DNA of 64,000 nucleotides from Anastatus disparis (taxonomy: Eukaryota; Arthropoda; Insecta; Hymenoptera; Eupelmidae). The notes beneath the pieces are model-generated. The model saw only the letters and a list, made by a program, of their open reading frames with translations, did no database searches and was not told the origin of the DNA. This document shows, piece by piece, positions 32,139 through 43,984 of the stretch (its first letter is position 1; every line of letters starts with the position of its first letter). Where the stretch lies: positions 2,117,501 to 2,181,500 of the forward strand of contig JAFFSR010000008.1 in assembly GCA_017163975.1 (NCBI GenBank). The letters are read 5' to 3'. A program made the position numbers and the translations under genes.

Positions 32139-33825
32139 TTGTATATGTAACAATATATGTATGTTTATGTAACAATAAACAAATATGTCGAATTAATATC
32201 TATCAGTCAAACTAGTAAAAACAAACTAAAAATAAAATATAATAAAATCAAACGAGTCAAATAGTCAAAAATAATAAGAAAATAATGCATTCACTCTCAA
32301 CCATGCACTCATCATCCATACTATAAATACAAGCACACCTTAAATCTATATGCGGGACTACACATGATAAAAAATTAACATAAAGGGACTATAAATATAA
32401 CATAAAGAGAATATCCGTTACTCAAAGTCAAGTAGGTACCCCCTCACTGCCGTCTTGAACCTGCTGATAGATGGAAGATACTTAATGTCAGCAGGTAGGG
32501 AATTCCAAAAATGCATACCTTGAACTTGGAAGGAATTTCTTCCAGTCTCAGTGCGCATAAAGGGCACCGCAAGATCCTTAGTCTCTCTTCTAGTAGCCGC
32601 CCTAGGTACACATCTAGTGAAGAGACTCACTAGATGCTCCGGAGTATTCATGCGCACGATTTTGTACATAAGCACAGCCAAAAAATACTGTCTCCTCGAA
32701 TCAGTGCGCAGCCAACCCAACGCGGTTCTATAAGGAGAGACATGATCACCCATTCTCAAACCCATTACATATATCACACATGAATTTTGTAATCTCTGTA
32801 TGTCTTCTCAACTCCTGAGAAGCATCGAGCAGAACTACCGAACAATAGTCAAGATGTGGAAACAGCAGAGCGGTTGCGAGCTGTTTACGATGAGTCTCCG
32901 TGGTGTACCGACGGAAAAACCGCAGAGCATACAAAACTCTATTAAACTTTTTTGTAATCATATCAACGTGCGGTACCCATGAAAGTTTAGGGTCAAGCAC
33001 AACACCAAGACTCATCACGGAGTCAGAGAAAGGTATACTAATGCCTCCCTCAAGATCAATCGTACGTGACTAATCAGCATAAAAAGAATTTACAAAACCA
33101 CTATTGCCAAAAACGATTGCCTTGGTTTCATTAGAATTCAAAGTGAGAGAGACACCAGCAGCCCACTCCAACACCGCTTTGGCCGTCCTCTGTAGAGTGA
33201 GAATACCTTCTTCCACTTTTTCGCGAGGCACCTGCGTGTTAATTTGCAGGTCGTCTGCATAGAGTAGGTGCCCGACGCAACCAGAGCCAAGAGCGTCACG
33301 TACGTCATTAATGTAGAGACAAAACAACAGAGGCCCTAGTACCGAACCCTGTGGAACTCCAAGGTTGGTTGTCAGCCAACTCGATTCCTTGTTTAAATGC
33401 GTGGAAACCATTTGTTTCCTTCCTGAAATATAGGAGTTGATCGACAAGAGAGCAGCCCTGGAAAGCCCCATCGATCTAAGCCTAGTAAGTAACTTGAAGG
33501 GAGAGATCGTGTCGAATGCCTTACTGAAGTCAAAAAGTAAAAGTAACGTGACGAGTTTTTTGTCTAGACCCGATCTTATGTCATCAGTTAATTTAAGAAT
33601 AGCTATTTGTGTCGAGCTGTGCTTTTTGAAGGCAGTCTGCATTGGGTCAAGTATTTTATTAGCAGTAATGTACTCCTGCAATTGGTTATGGGCGATCTTC
33701 TCACGTACCTTTGGAAGAAAACTAGCAATAGGCCTGAAGTCTTTAGGCGATTTGGGTGCAGAGCACTTCTTTAATGGCACCATACGTGCCTGTTTCCGAA
33801 GGCCAAAGATAGTTTGAATATATAG
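32139..33825 (-). mobile_element. 5'-truncated non-LTR retrotransposon (Jockey/CR1-like LINE)
   Basis: The minus strand encodes the second half of a LINE RT protein: SPKDFRPIASFLPKV, LLLFDFSKAFDTI, LGVPQGSVLGPLLF, GHLLYADDLQI (catalytic motif intact) and, after a TAG at 33070-33072, LGVVLDPKLSWVPHVD, then after a one-base shift near 32765 the C-terminal FMRTETGRNSFQVQG and FWNSLPADIK region ending at TAA 32418. The 3' UTR runs to about 32139 and ends in repeated TGTTACATA words. It starts abruptly at about 33825, as is typical of 5' truncation. Confidence 0.85.
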
Positions 33826-34694
33826 AAATGTAATTTGTTATTTTCGGGATTATTAATAATCATGTATCATTTTTATGCAAATTGAGCGAGCTGAGTAATT
33901 ATTGAATTTGTTTTATTAAAAATTTTATTACGTTATTTATGTGCGTTAAATTAGTTAATTACGAAAAATAAGAAAAAAATGATTTTCAACGAAAAGATAT
34001 ATCAAGTGATTTATTGATTTCGTAATGGTATTATCTTATGTGTTACCATGGATATACGAGTTATCCAGTTAGCATTGATTCTCGATCCCGTCGATCGATT
34101 ATCCATAGCGCCTAGGTCAGTAACTCAACGATCCTCGATGGTAAACTCGCTGGTATGGTAACGGGTTTAACAGTTTTCTGTTTTGAGTTACCATTGGTAA
34201 AAGATCACGATAGATCGACAATCAATACCACATGGTAATGTATCTTTTAACCATGATTTTACATTTAGGTTGCTTTATATTGCTCATGTTTTTACTGATT
34301 TAACCGCAAAAACTTTTTTTTACAAAAATACTATTTGTTTTTTTGATTGAGTTATTTTAGAAGCATTTATTTATGTTAGACGCATATATTTTGTATAAGC
34401 TATTTTAGTTTGTTAAACGATTGTCACTAATATCATAATTAATTTAAGTGTAAGTTAGTTATTTAAATTACTATGTGATATGTTTAAATTTTAGATATTA
34501 TTTGCTATTGTTTAGTGTTTATGTTTTTGGTAATTTTTCCGATTTGTAATGCTATAGTTAGATTATAATAATTAGCATTACTTTGTTAATTGATTGCCTT
34601 GCGCAGTTTGAGTATCTAAAAATTTAAAAATTTTGAAGACTTGCAACAAAAAGATACAATTTCGCGTTGAAACAAAGTTTTATACTAGTAGGTA
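33826..34694. other. AT-rich DNA with recurrent TTACCAT/ATGGTAA words
   Basis: No gene. Between 34040 and 34250 the words GTTACCAT, ATGGTAAC, TTACCATTGGTAA and CATGGTAAT recur in both senses along with several GATCGA/TCGATC boxes, which gives many small inverted repeats. The LTR sequence expected to continue beyond the LINE is not found here. Confidence 0.5.
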
Positions 34695-34805
34695 AGCTGT
34701 AAGGATTCTGGAACAGGGCGCTACTGGAACAGGGCGCTACTAGCACACAAAGTGTGCCAGTCACGTCCTGTTCCAGTAGCGCCCTGTTCCAAAATCCTTA
34801 CAGCT
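34695..34805. repeat. 111-bp near-perfect hairpin
   Basis: AGCTGTAAGGATT at 34695 pairs with AATCCTTACAGCT ending at 34805. Inside, two copies of CTGGAACAGGGCGCTA pair with TCCTGTTCCAGTAGCGCCC, and the loop itself contains GCACAC/GTGTGC. The stem is roughly 45 bp with few mismatches. It is much richer in G and C than its surroundings. It could be a tiny MITE or give a miRNA/hairpin-like RNA. Confidence 0.8.
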
Positions 34806-34877
34806 ATTTTGGATGTGTATTGATAGATTTCGCTGTGTGCTCTGTATGGCGCGCCAGTCGCGTCAATTTATTGATCT

Positions 34878-34969
34878 ATTTATCGATAAAGTAGATCGTT
34901 GACCTTTTCTATGTTGCGTAACTGCATGGCAAGCCAGTTAAATCAATTTATCGATAAAGTAGATCGTTG
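34878..34969. repeat. Direct repeat of 24 bp
   Basis: The same 24 bases, starting ATTTATCGATAAAGTAGATC, occur at 34878-34901 and 34946-34969, each followed by a few diverged bases; a partial third copy (CCGATAAAGTAGA) is at 35268. They are upstream of the spliced gene and contain the palindrome ATCGAT. The role is unknown. Confidence 0.8.
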
Positions 34970-35104
34970 GTCACTTGTATGAAGTATTAATTGCTTCTAT
35001 TTACCAGTCATCAACCAAGTTAATGATGAATATGCAATAATCAACTATTTGTATGACATTGAAATGTCTCTCATATAGAAGAAAAATTTTTTTTTACTGT
35101 TACT

Positions 35105-35143
35105 ATGTCCCATAGCCTTAGTACAACTGCTGCACCAATTAAG
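35105..35143 (+). other. Possible short first exon with a consensus donor
   Basis: ATG at 35105 opens 13 codons (MSHSLSTTAAPIK) that end in AAG followed by GTGAGT, a strong splice donor. I found no acceptor near 36.55 kb that keeps phase 0 with the downstream gene, so a link to it is not shown. It may be chance. Confidence 0.2.
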
Positions 35144-36553
35144 GTGAGTGACTCTCTTTTTAAATGTTTCATACCTACTGATCAGTTACTTCAGTAAACT
35201 GTATATAGCACGGCGCGACCGTTCCCAAAAGTAGCCAAGATTAGTCGAGCAGCAATTGTCTGCTTACCGATAAAGTAGAATAGCATCATCACGTGTATGC
35301 CGGTTTCGAACAAAATATAAACAAACGCACGTGCAGCTGTTTTGACGTATCGTGTTTTTTCTCATCCTACGGGAATATTCTGCACATATGTTAGTGAAAT
35401 GAATGGAAATGTTTTCATGTTTCAAGCAAGAAAAAAGTTCAAAAAAAAAGTTCAAAAAAAAAAGGTTCGAGAAAAATATAAAATTGTATTACCTATGTGT
35501 ATTCTCTAAGGCATAAAGCGGAAAATACATCACCCATGAATGAGGGCATTGTTCTACGTGAAAGATTTATAATTCTTTTTGTAGTGAAATAAGTTTTGTG
35601 TATAGTGTAGAATAATTTTTTATTTGTTAAAAATGTGACAATAATAGATTATTCTTTATAAAAAATAAAATGTATATTATTTTTATAAAAGAATAATCTA
35701 ATAAGTGTGATTCGCGCAAATTAAATATTCAATAAAAATGAAATTCGAATGTATAATTATTCAGTGTTACTGAAAATTGTATAAGAATAAAGTATTTGTA
35801 TATAAAAATATGTAGTGTATTAATGGAATTAAAAAAAAAATATTTTAACAAGTGAAATATAAGTGTATAATTATTCATTGTAAGTGTAAATCATATAAGA
35901 ATAATAAAGTATTCATGTACATTAAGCATTTATTGGAAAGTGAAATATTAGTGTAAATTGAATGTAAGTGTAGTATCCGTATAATTATTCAGTGTTAGTG
36001 AAATTTATGTAAACTAAATGTGTACATAAGTGTATTATTCGTATAAGTGCATGCATGTGTTTGAAATGCAAGTTATAACGTGTTTTTTAATGCTATAATA
36101 AAGTGTTTTTAATGTTATAATGAAGTGTATTAATTTTAGTTATAAATACATGTGTATATTCATAAGTGTATAAAAATATTCAACCCAAAGTGAAATTTAC
36201 GAGTGGTCTTATTGTATTGAAAATGCAAGTTATTAAAATGCATGTTTGAACGTGTATACGTGATGAAAAGCGAATCATTCGATAATAAAGTGTTTGTTTC
36301 AAAAATTTTGTGTATTAATAATCAAGTGAATGAAAATAGCTTAAATATAGTATAAGAAAAAGAAATATTGAAAGCAGTTTTTCAGTGAAAATACATGTGT
36401 CTTCTCTAAAACAAAGGCTTGTTTGTTTGAGCCAAAATTTTTTTTGAAATGAGTAATTTGGGAAAATTCTTGACAACCTTTAGACTTAACGAAAAGTAAG
36501 CTGCTTTTCATTATTAGAGAGTCAGTCGTGTGTAACAAGTCGAGTGAACTCTA
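35144..36553. other. AT-rich upstream region with degenerate repeated words
   Basis: No gene. Between about 35750 and 36300, GTATAATTATTCAGTGTTA-like and AATAAAGTGTTT/AATGAAGTGTATTAAT-like words recur at irregular spacing (for example near 35750, 35868 and 35983), as in a decayed tandem repeat or a long untranslated leader. A pyrimidine-rich TTTTCATTATTAG at about 36507 could be a splice acceptor for a 5' UTR exon. Confidence 0.4.
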
Positions 36554-37881
36554 ATGCAAGTAAGAAGTGCAAACATAGATAATATCGACATCCTGCTCAA
36601 CGAAATTACAACGCTCCTTCAAGAGGATACCGAAAATAATCTGAACGATTATGTGCTATCAACAACGCGCCCGGACACAGAATATATCGCAGAGCTCGAG
36701 GAATTCCTGGAGAAGCTGGATTTTCCACCACCTTCAAAGGCAATGAAAAATTATTACAATTCTTTTTTGAGGAAATTGAGATTGAGATGGTAAGTTAAGA
36801 ATTTTAATAATTTCAACTAGAAAAAATTTATCATTAAAATAATTTTAATAATTTCAATTAGAAAAATTTATTAATTAACGTTAACATATTTATGAACTGT
36901 TTGTACTACTGTAAAATATAAAATTTTAAGGAGATGTAAAACGGACACTACACCTGTACTTATAAATATTAACTTCCTTTTCATTTAATTGCTGAATTTT
37001 AAAAAAGAAATGCATTAGCTTGTAGTATGAAGATTGATCGGTTAAATTTTCAAATAAATAAATAAATTAATTAATTTTTAAGATATTTGGATTCCTATAC
37101 AAAAACAAAAAATTTCAATAAATAATTTTGGAACCCAAAATTCTGAATAGTCAATGAATGAATTTATTTTAAAATTTAACTGAATAATCTTTATACTACA
37201 AGCTAATGCATTTTTAATGAGAATTTAGCAATGAAATGGAAAGATAGTCAAATTGTTATGAGTACAGGTATAGTGTCCATTTTACATCTCTTTAATAAAT
37301 TATTAAATTGACTTATTGTTTTCTAATAATTTAAAATAATTAAAATATGGTTATGTGTATGATATACCATTTTTTATTTAAATGATTTCAGTTAGAAAAA
37401 AATTTTCCATTCTAATAATTTAAAAAAATTTTAGGCTGCTGTAGAAGCTGAAACGATTTCAACATCTATACAAACGCCATCTTCAGAAATTTTTCCACTT
37501 AACAATGTTCCTGTGGGTGCAAATAATTATATTTAATATCAATATAATTAGGTATTTCATTAATAACAAAATAACTTTTAGCATAAGTTACCCGTTCTCG
37601 CAGCACCGACTCAAACTTCTAAGGGACTGCCGGTGTGCGATATCCCATTACCAAAATGGGATGTTACCAAGATACCACTGCCAGGAGACTCACCGCCACC
37701 GATGCCGTCCAGTATTACATATAGCGAGTGGCTACGTCTTGCAAGCATGCCTCCGCCACCACCACCGACAACACCCTATCATATGCCGGATCTGGACATG
37801 ACCAGCGAAGTTGAGCAGCAGCAACAAGAACAGCAACAGCGACAATCCAAAATTAAGAGAAAAGGAAGATCCAAGGGATAA
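36554..37881 (+). CDS. Spliced gene of unknown function, three exons, with a frame break in exon 1
   Basis: Exon 1 is 36554-36789 and ends at a consensus donor (ATG|GTAAGT). Exon 2 is 37435-37516 after ATTTTAG, and exon 3 is 37604-37881 after TTCTCGCAG. Introns are 645 and 87 bp. Exons 2 and 3 join in phase 1 (donor G|GTGCAA) and give one open frame. Exon 1 joins in phase 0 only if one more base is present in the T6 run at 36763-36768; as read, the frame stops at 36791. The product would be about 198 residues: an acidic Leu-rich N-terminus (DTEYIAELEEFLEKLDF), a Pro-rich middle (MPPPPPPTTP), a Gln run and a basic end (KIKRKGRSKG). No family is recognised. The start is the first ATG after an in-frame TGA. 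Confidence 0.5.
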
Positions 37882-38393
37882 ATAAGATTAGAAGTATTAA
37901 TTGCACCTTGGATTCGTATACCTACAAGACCAGCACACGTGGCAACATCGAAGAGGAACAAAAAAAAAAAATGCGGCCCAGATTTTCTGGTTGTGAAATT
38001 ATTTTTTACTTTTATTAATTATTTATTATGTAAATTCTATTTTATGTATAGATTTATTTTTTTAATTTTTATATAGAGTAAGTTTTTATGTAGACTGAAT
38101 TTTATATTAAAAATGGAATATATTAATTTTGTATACATTGTAATTATAATCGTACCTTAACTCGCCGTTGAGGCGCTATCGCGCCTCTTGATGAAATATG
38201 TTTTATTGAACCCAATAATTTAATTCCTTGTATGAATGTGAATAAATGTATTCTTGAGTGTATATCTGTGTATATGAGTGTTAGAGTTCTGAATAGGTGT
38301 CTGTATGCTTCTTTGTATATAATTGATAGCATGCTTATATGTTCGTTATGTCTGTGTATATGAATGTAAGCGTTGGAATATATGCCTGTGTGC

Positions 38394-38435
<42 letters not shown>

Positions 38436-39998
38436 TGATTTTAAACTACTGTATATCCCGTGACAGGGTGACAGAGGAGATGATTCTGAACAAAGTTTAT
38501 ACTGTAATTTTTTTTTTATCTCTTAGAGTTTTTAAACTACGGCACTTTAAAGTTACGCTTTTTCAGCCAATCAGAGAGCGCCATTGGGAATGTTCGAAAA
38601 TATCAACAAGTGCTCTCCGTTTAGCCCCGTAAACCACGATGTCATTGACCATTTGTTTTTTATCGTAATGACACATAACCCAACTGCGTTTGACTATGTC
38701 TATACTGCTAATGTTTACATTCGAAGTACATGACTTTGAATGATAGATAGCAATGTTAGTCTTGTAATGTCGATAATATTTGTTGTTTTATTTAATAATC
38801 AAACATAATAAATGGTATAAGAATTAAATAATCATTTTGAAATTATTAATAAAATAAATTATTTTATAAATAATAATTCAATAAAATAACGATTGAGTAT
38901 TAATAAATAATTTATTAGTAACTATTCAGTAATAAACAATGACTTAATATTGAAATTTATCAGTATCAAAATTCTGATTATAAACATTACAGAAAATAGA
39001 TGTGAAATAATAAAAATATTTGAAATGAAAATATTTATCGAGTTTTAAATATTTGCAGATATTGGTATAATTATTTATGTTAATAATAATAATCTAATTT
39101 TAAAATGGTTATGACAAAATAGTCTATCTAAGAGAATTATTTATAATTTAATAATCATAAAGGTATTAATCGTATTAGCATTCATAATGATCCAATAATC
39201 ATTTCTTTTGAATCTAGATTCGGTCGAATCTTCTGTTGGGTGACCGTGCAGAAATAGTGGCTTAATTTTTACTATTTTAATTATAAATTTATTGAGATAA
39301 TGATTTAAAGGTTTTGGGGGTCAAGGAATCGAATGATGAGGTCGTTTTTATCATAAAGTTGGTATTTTGATAATAAAAACTCTATTTTTTGAGATATCTT
39401 ACAAATCTTGATTTTCATTTAAAATTTTGTAAGCTGACTAAATTTATATTCCAATTGACGATTATATGACCTTTATTTATTAAATAATCTTTTTTAAATT
39501 GTATGATATTAAGTATTTTAAATTAATTATTGAGAATTAATATTTCATTAAATGTTTTAAAAATTATTGATTTTCTGCACAAGGAAACGGAACAGAACGT
39601 GTAAAGTTACGCAGCAACTTCGCAGCGATCGACGTCACACATTCAACTCGACCGCTAGAGATGCGGGTTATGTTTCTGCTATTGTTTACAAATGCGAATA
39701 CCTAGTTTTTAACCATAGATGGCAATATAAGCTTAATTAGAACTATTATTGTAAGATGTTTTTAATTAACAGTCAATATTAAATATAGATAAAATGTAAA
39801 CGCAATATTAAATAAAAAATTAATTAATTCATCATATGATATATTAAATTTCACGTAAATATTTCGTTGTATATTTATTGATTGAATATAAAGTTTTACG
39901 TGATTTTATAAAACATAAGTGCTTTAAAACAATTTTTCGTATTAATTAACATATAATTTTAGTCTATTTCAACACAGTTTTTATAGTAAAAAACAATA
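37882..39998. other. AT-rich DNA without genes
   Basis: The 3' flank of the spliced gene has no exact AATAAA close to the stop. Two diverged copies of a TGTGTATATGA(A/G)TGT...TGCTTCT segment of about 60 bp lie at 38268-38320 and 38355-38400. GC-richer patches at 38560-38640 and 39585-39680 have no recognisable content. The remainder is A/T runs. Confidence 0.5.
38397..38431. repeat. Microsatellite (TA)n
   Basis: About 17 uninterrupted TA units. Confidence 0.95.
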
Positions 39999-40720
39999 CC
40001 GCTCAAAAATTCGATTATAAATAAATGTCTGAAATAAATGATCATATCTTTGAAAAAGTGTTGTAGAAAATAAAATATTTTCAAGTTCTCTTCAAGAACT
40101 TATGTATAGAATTATTCTCGAAGTTTTTTATCGTATAAAAATAGTAACTTGGACATTAACACTTATTAAATTTTATACAGACGATTTTTCGAATATGATA
40201 TAAAAAATATCTGAAAACAATAAAGTACCCTAGAAGAGTTTTCTAAAATGAAATAATAATTTTCTAAATGAATAAATATTTTGTAGAATAAGTTTCCGTA
40301 CAGTTATGAAGCTTTAAAGTTCGGGATTTTTAATGTTTGATGCAGAAAATTGGCCAATTAAACGGTCCCAAACCTTAAAGCTTTATAACTTCCCAGAAAC
40401 TCAGCGTAAAAAATGCTTATAAAATGCTAATGTAAGCTTTTTTGCAGTACTTTATTTTTTTTTTAGATTTTTTTATATCACATTCAAAAAATTGTCTGAG
40501 CTAATTTAGAATTAAAAATGTTTAAAAATAATGTTTATTTTTACGTTAACTTTTTTATACGGTAAAAAAAATTGGAATTAATTTTATACATTGATTTTTA
40601 AAGCTCTTAAATTGTACTTTAAAATCTTTTTTTGGAATCCTTTTACAACATTGTTTTTAGCAATACGATCATTATTTTAAGACTCTTTCTTTTACACGGT
40701 AGTATCGAATTTTTGAGCGG
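39999..40720. mobile_element. 722-bp palindromic MITE flanked by TA
   Basis: CCGCTCAAAAATTCGAT at the left end and its complement at the right end are each flanked by TA (39997-39998 and 40721-40722), the target duplication of Tc1/mariner-type elements. Inverted similarity goes on inside, for example GTTTCCGTACAGTTATGAAGCTTTAA around 40290 against its partner around 40370-40400, so most of the element can fold back on itself. No coding region. Confidence 0.75.
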
Positions 40721-40722
40721 TA

Positions 40723-41742
40723 TGGTAAATGTTTTAATAGATGACCACCTTAAAAATGGTAACTTTTAAGTTTTACCATTCTTGAGAAAGCTATGTATTA
40801 GGACATTTTCTACAGTATGTAAATAAATAATTTATTGATTTTTACAGAATGTAATGTGTTTCATTAAAAATACTTGCGATGGTTAAAATTACGGAAAATG
40901 TTTGTAATGTATTTTTTGTATAAAATTGAAGCAAAAATATATATTTTTTATTCACACTCAGGGCATGAAATTCAATTTTTGATGTCTATTCTTAGGGGCT
41001 GAAATAGCTCTATTTTACCAAAGGGCAAAAAAGTAGTTTTCTCACAAATATGGTTGATTTTTTCCCTATTTCCTATGAGAAATTTACTTTTTCTAATGGC
41101 ACATGAACATTTGGCATGCGAAAAATGAATTAAGCGAACGTAAGATAAATGTAGTAATTATAAGTGTGAGTATTCGATTCTATGAACAACTCAAATAAAT
41201 TACTCAACTCTACGAGTTCGTGTCTCAAATTTATCAAGTTACTCTAAAAAATTATTTATTACTCGAATTACTCGTAAAAATATGAGCTACTCGGAGCACT
41301 CGAATGAATTGAATTACTCAAAAAATATGAATTACTCTAATAACTCAAGTCACTCGGAAATATAGGTGCTTTATTATTATTTTCTGTAGAATCCTGTTTT
41401 TCGTGTAATTTGATTCACTTAAATAGTTAGTATATTTTCATAAAATTTAAGTTTAATTATTTTTTTTATTTAAAAAAATATTATTTTTCTTTTTAGAGCG
41501 GGCAAGCTTCGCCCCATTATTATAAATTTTATCGATATATATGAAATATTAATAAATAATCTTGAAATTTGGCGTGAAACGATTAGATTTAATCCAGGCC
41601 GCCACAATATCTTAATAGTATATTATCCATATAAGGAGTAATTACGGAAAAAAGTCTTAAATCGTATGTAAATTTCATCTGAGCGAGAGGTGATGGTGAC
41701 AAACATACTATTCAAGGTATTATTCATTCACTCCCATAATGA
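40723..41742. other. AT-rich DNA with a degenerate ACTC repeat
   Basis: From about 41190 to 41365 the words TACTC, ACTCGAATTACTC and GAATTACTC recur about a dozen times with irregular spacing, which is a decayed short tandem repeat. At 41497-41720 a segment starts with GAGCGGGCAAGCTTCGCCCC and leads into the satellite; its start looks like the edge of a dispersed repeat, of unassigned class. No gene is seen. Confidence 0.45.
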
Positions 41743-42270
41743 GTCGTAGTAATAACTATAATTAATTATAACACTATAGATTAATGATTACAGGTGATTA
41801 TAATCATTACTATAATTTTGTGGTAATAACTATAATCGATTATATGACTGTAGTAATGACTATAATCACCTACAATCTTCACTATAGTTTTATAATTAAT
41901 TGTAGTTATTACCACAAAACTAAAGTGATGACTAGACTCACCTATAATCATCACTACACTTTTATAATCAAATATAGTTATTGACACAAAACTATAGTAA
42001 TGATTATAATCACTTATGATCTTTATTACAGTTTTATAATCAATTTAAGTTTCTTACCACAAAACCATATTAATGATTATTATTATCTGTAATCAATACT
42101 ATAGTTATATAATCAATAAAAGTTATTACTGCGTAAGTATAGTAATGATTATAATTACCTATAATCAGCACTACATTGTTATAAGTAATGGTATTTATTA
42201 CCACAAAACTATAGTTATGATTATAATCACCTGATTATAACTATAGTTCTTTGATCAATTATAGTTATTA
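41743..42270. repeat. 72-bp satellite, block 1
   Basis: Diverged copies of a unit of about 72 bp made of CACCTATAATCATCACTACAG, TTTTATAATCAATTATAG and TTATTACCACAAAACTATAG-like parts. The first 100 bases run in the opposite orientation to the rest, with the switch near 41845. Open frames here on both strands are products of the repeat and not genes. Confidence 0.85.
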
Positions 42271-42274
42271 CTAG

Positions 42275-43984
42275 TGTAACGTCAAAATGTTAAGAATTTA
42301 ATAGCAAAAAAATGAAGAAAGCTTTAAAGTAAAAAATATAAAAAAGAATAATATCTTTTAATTGTATTTAATAATGAAAAGAACCACTCTCGATTCTTCT
42401 TGACTTAATGATTATATTATTATATTTATAACTCCTAGTATGAATAGGTCGTGCTTATTGTTTGCTGAAGACATAACCTGTAACAAAAAGATAGCCTTAA
42501 TCCCTGGTGCACGATAACCGGTGCATCACCAGGCATAAAATGCTCGTGGTGTCCACTGGAGAAGGGCAGCTTTTCAGCACCCTTTTATATCCATCACCAT
42601 CAGGCTTTTGTGCAATGCGCAGCGGTTCTATGAAATCACAGAACTACCACTCAAGGCTTTTCGGCCGAAGGCCTAGTCTTTCCCCTTATTAGTATGAAAT
42701 AAATATATCTTTGTTAAATAGGTTGGTTAGTACACACTCATTGTATTAACACTGACTCTATTTTTAATTTCAAGTAATCCTGCAAAAAGATACTTTATAC
42801 GCAGGATTACTTATTTAATTCAAACAAAAACACAAGTTTATATGATTTTAATTCCTGTCGCGAAAGAATAAAATTCTTAAAAATCTTTATTATGTCTTTA
42901 TAACAGATTAAATGGCACTTTTAATCTTCATAAAGAGAAGAATCTTAAGAAAAAGAAACAAAAAAAATATAATTACGTCTCCTTCTTGCTTTAGACTCTT
43001 AACAAATCGAAAAAGAGAAAAAAAAATAAGTCCGAATCTATTCAGATTTATATTGTAAGGCAGTACGAGAGAGAATAATCCCGAGATCCTCGCACTCCGT
43101 GAGCCCGAGCTCACTGATCCCCTCTTCTTCGATTAGTTATCTAGATGATTTGATTCATCTGGGCTGTCATGTAGATATGCGCAGAGACCTCTTTGCATTT
43201 ATTCCCAGCGTATCTAAATACCCCCATCTATATACTATACTAGATAATAACTATTATGAAACTCCTTTTTTTTTATGTTAAGTTATTCAGAAAGAATGCA
43301 TTATCTTGTAAAAAAAATTTACATCATATAATTATCCTGTTTCACTACTAAAATTTATTATTTAAGTTAATTAACCATGTTTCAGAGTCTTTCAAGTAGT
43401 TAGATATTCTGAAAGCCCCGTTTACATGAGATATTCAAAATTAGTTTAAATTGTATAATTGTTTATAATAATGACTATATAAATCAATTAATTTGAGTTC
43501 TTAAAATTCTCGAATAATCAAAAATAATGTTCATATTGAATTGTTTCTTTAATAACCCCTTTTTTTATTGAGTCAAATATTCGAAAAATTGATTGAATCA
43601 AGTGTAATGTCGTATCAATGCGTTAGCATCGCGTCTCTTTGCCTCTCTCTATTACCCATTATGAAAGACAAGGAGAGCTACGTTTCACACTTGGCCCCTC
43701 GGCGAATGAGATTCGAACACACGGACCGAGCCAACGGCGGGCTTTTCGTTTAAATTTGAATTATTGTTACAATTAAGAAAATTTAATATTTTATTGAAAA
43801 TCTTTTTATGGAAAATTCCGTTATCTATTTTTCAATGCTTTTTTATAAAAAATAAATTTTTCTAATTACTATATATATTTTTTTTTTCAAAAATATATTA
43901 ATATTGTTCTACATTACCGACCGAATCTAATGAAAAATTTTTCTATTCATTTAAATAATTAAAATGCAATTCGGACTCGTTGCA
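42275..43984. mobile_element. LTR-like insertion (solo LTR?) with CTAG target duplication
   Basis: The satellite is interrupted exactly between CTAG (42271-42274) and CTAG (43985-43988). The inserted 1710 bp begins TGTAACGTCA and ends ACTCGTTGCA, so it has the TG...CA ends of an LTR and a 4-bp duplication as in Ty3/Gypsy elements. No gag or pol is present, so a long solo LTR is likely; a non-autonomous element with internal sequence is the alternative. No second copy of its ends was seen inside it. Confidence 0.65.

Noticed and set aside
41781..41987. Overlapping 66- and 68-codon frames on opposite strands
   Set aside because: Same satellite, block 1; no independent coding evidence.
42289..42296. 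TGTTAAG as the start of an LTR of the second Gypsy family
   Set aside because: The following sequence does not match that LTR, and the TGTAACG start 14 bases earlier is supported by the CTAG target duplication.
43600..43760. Possible tRNA-derived SINE on the minus strand (GTGTTCGAATCTC resembles a B box)
   Set aside because: The only A-box-like sequence is much too close, and it lies within the LTR-like insertion.
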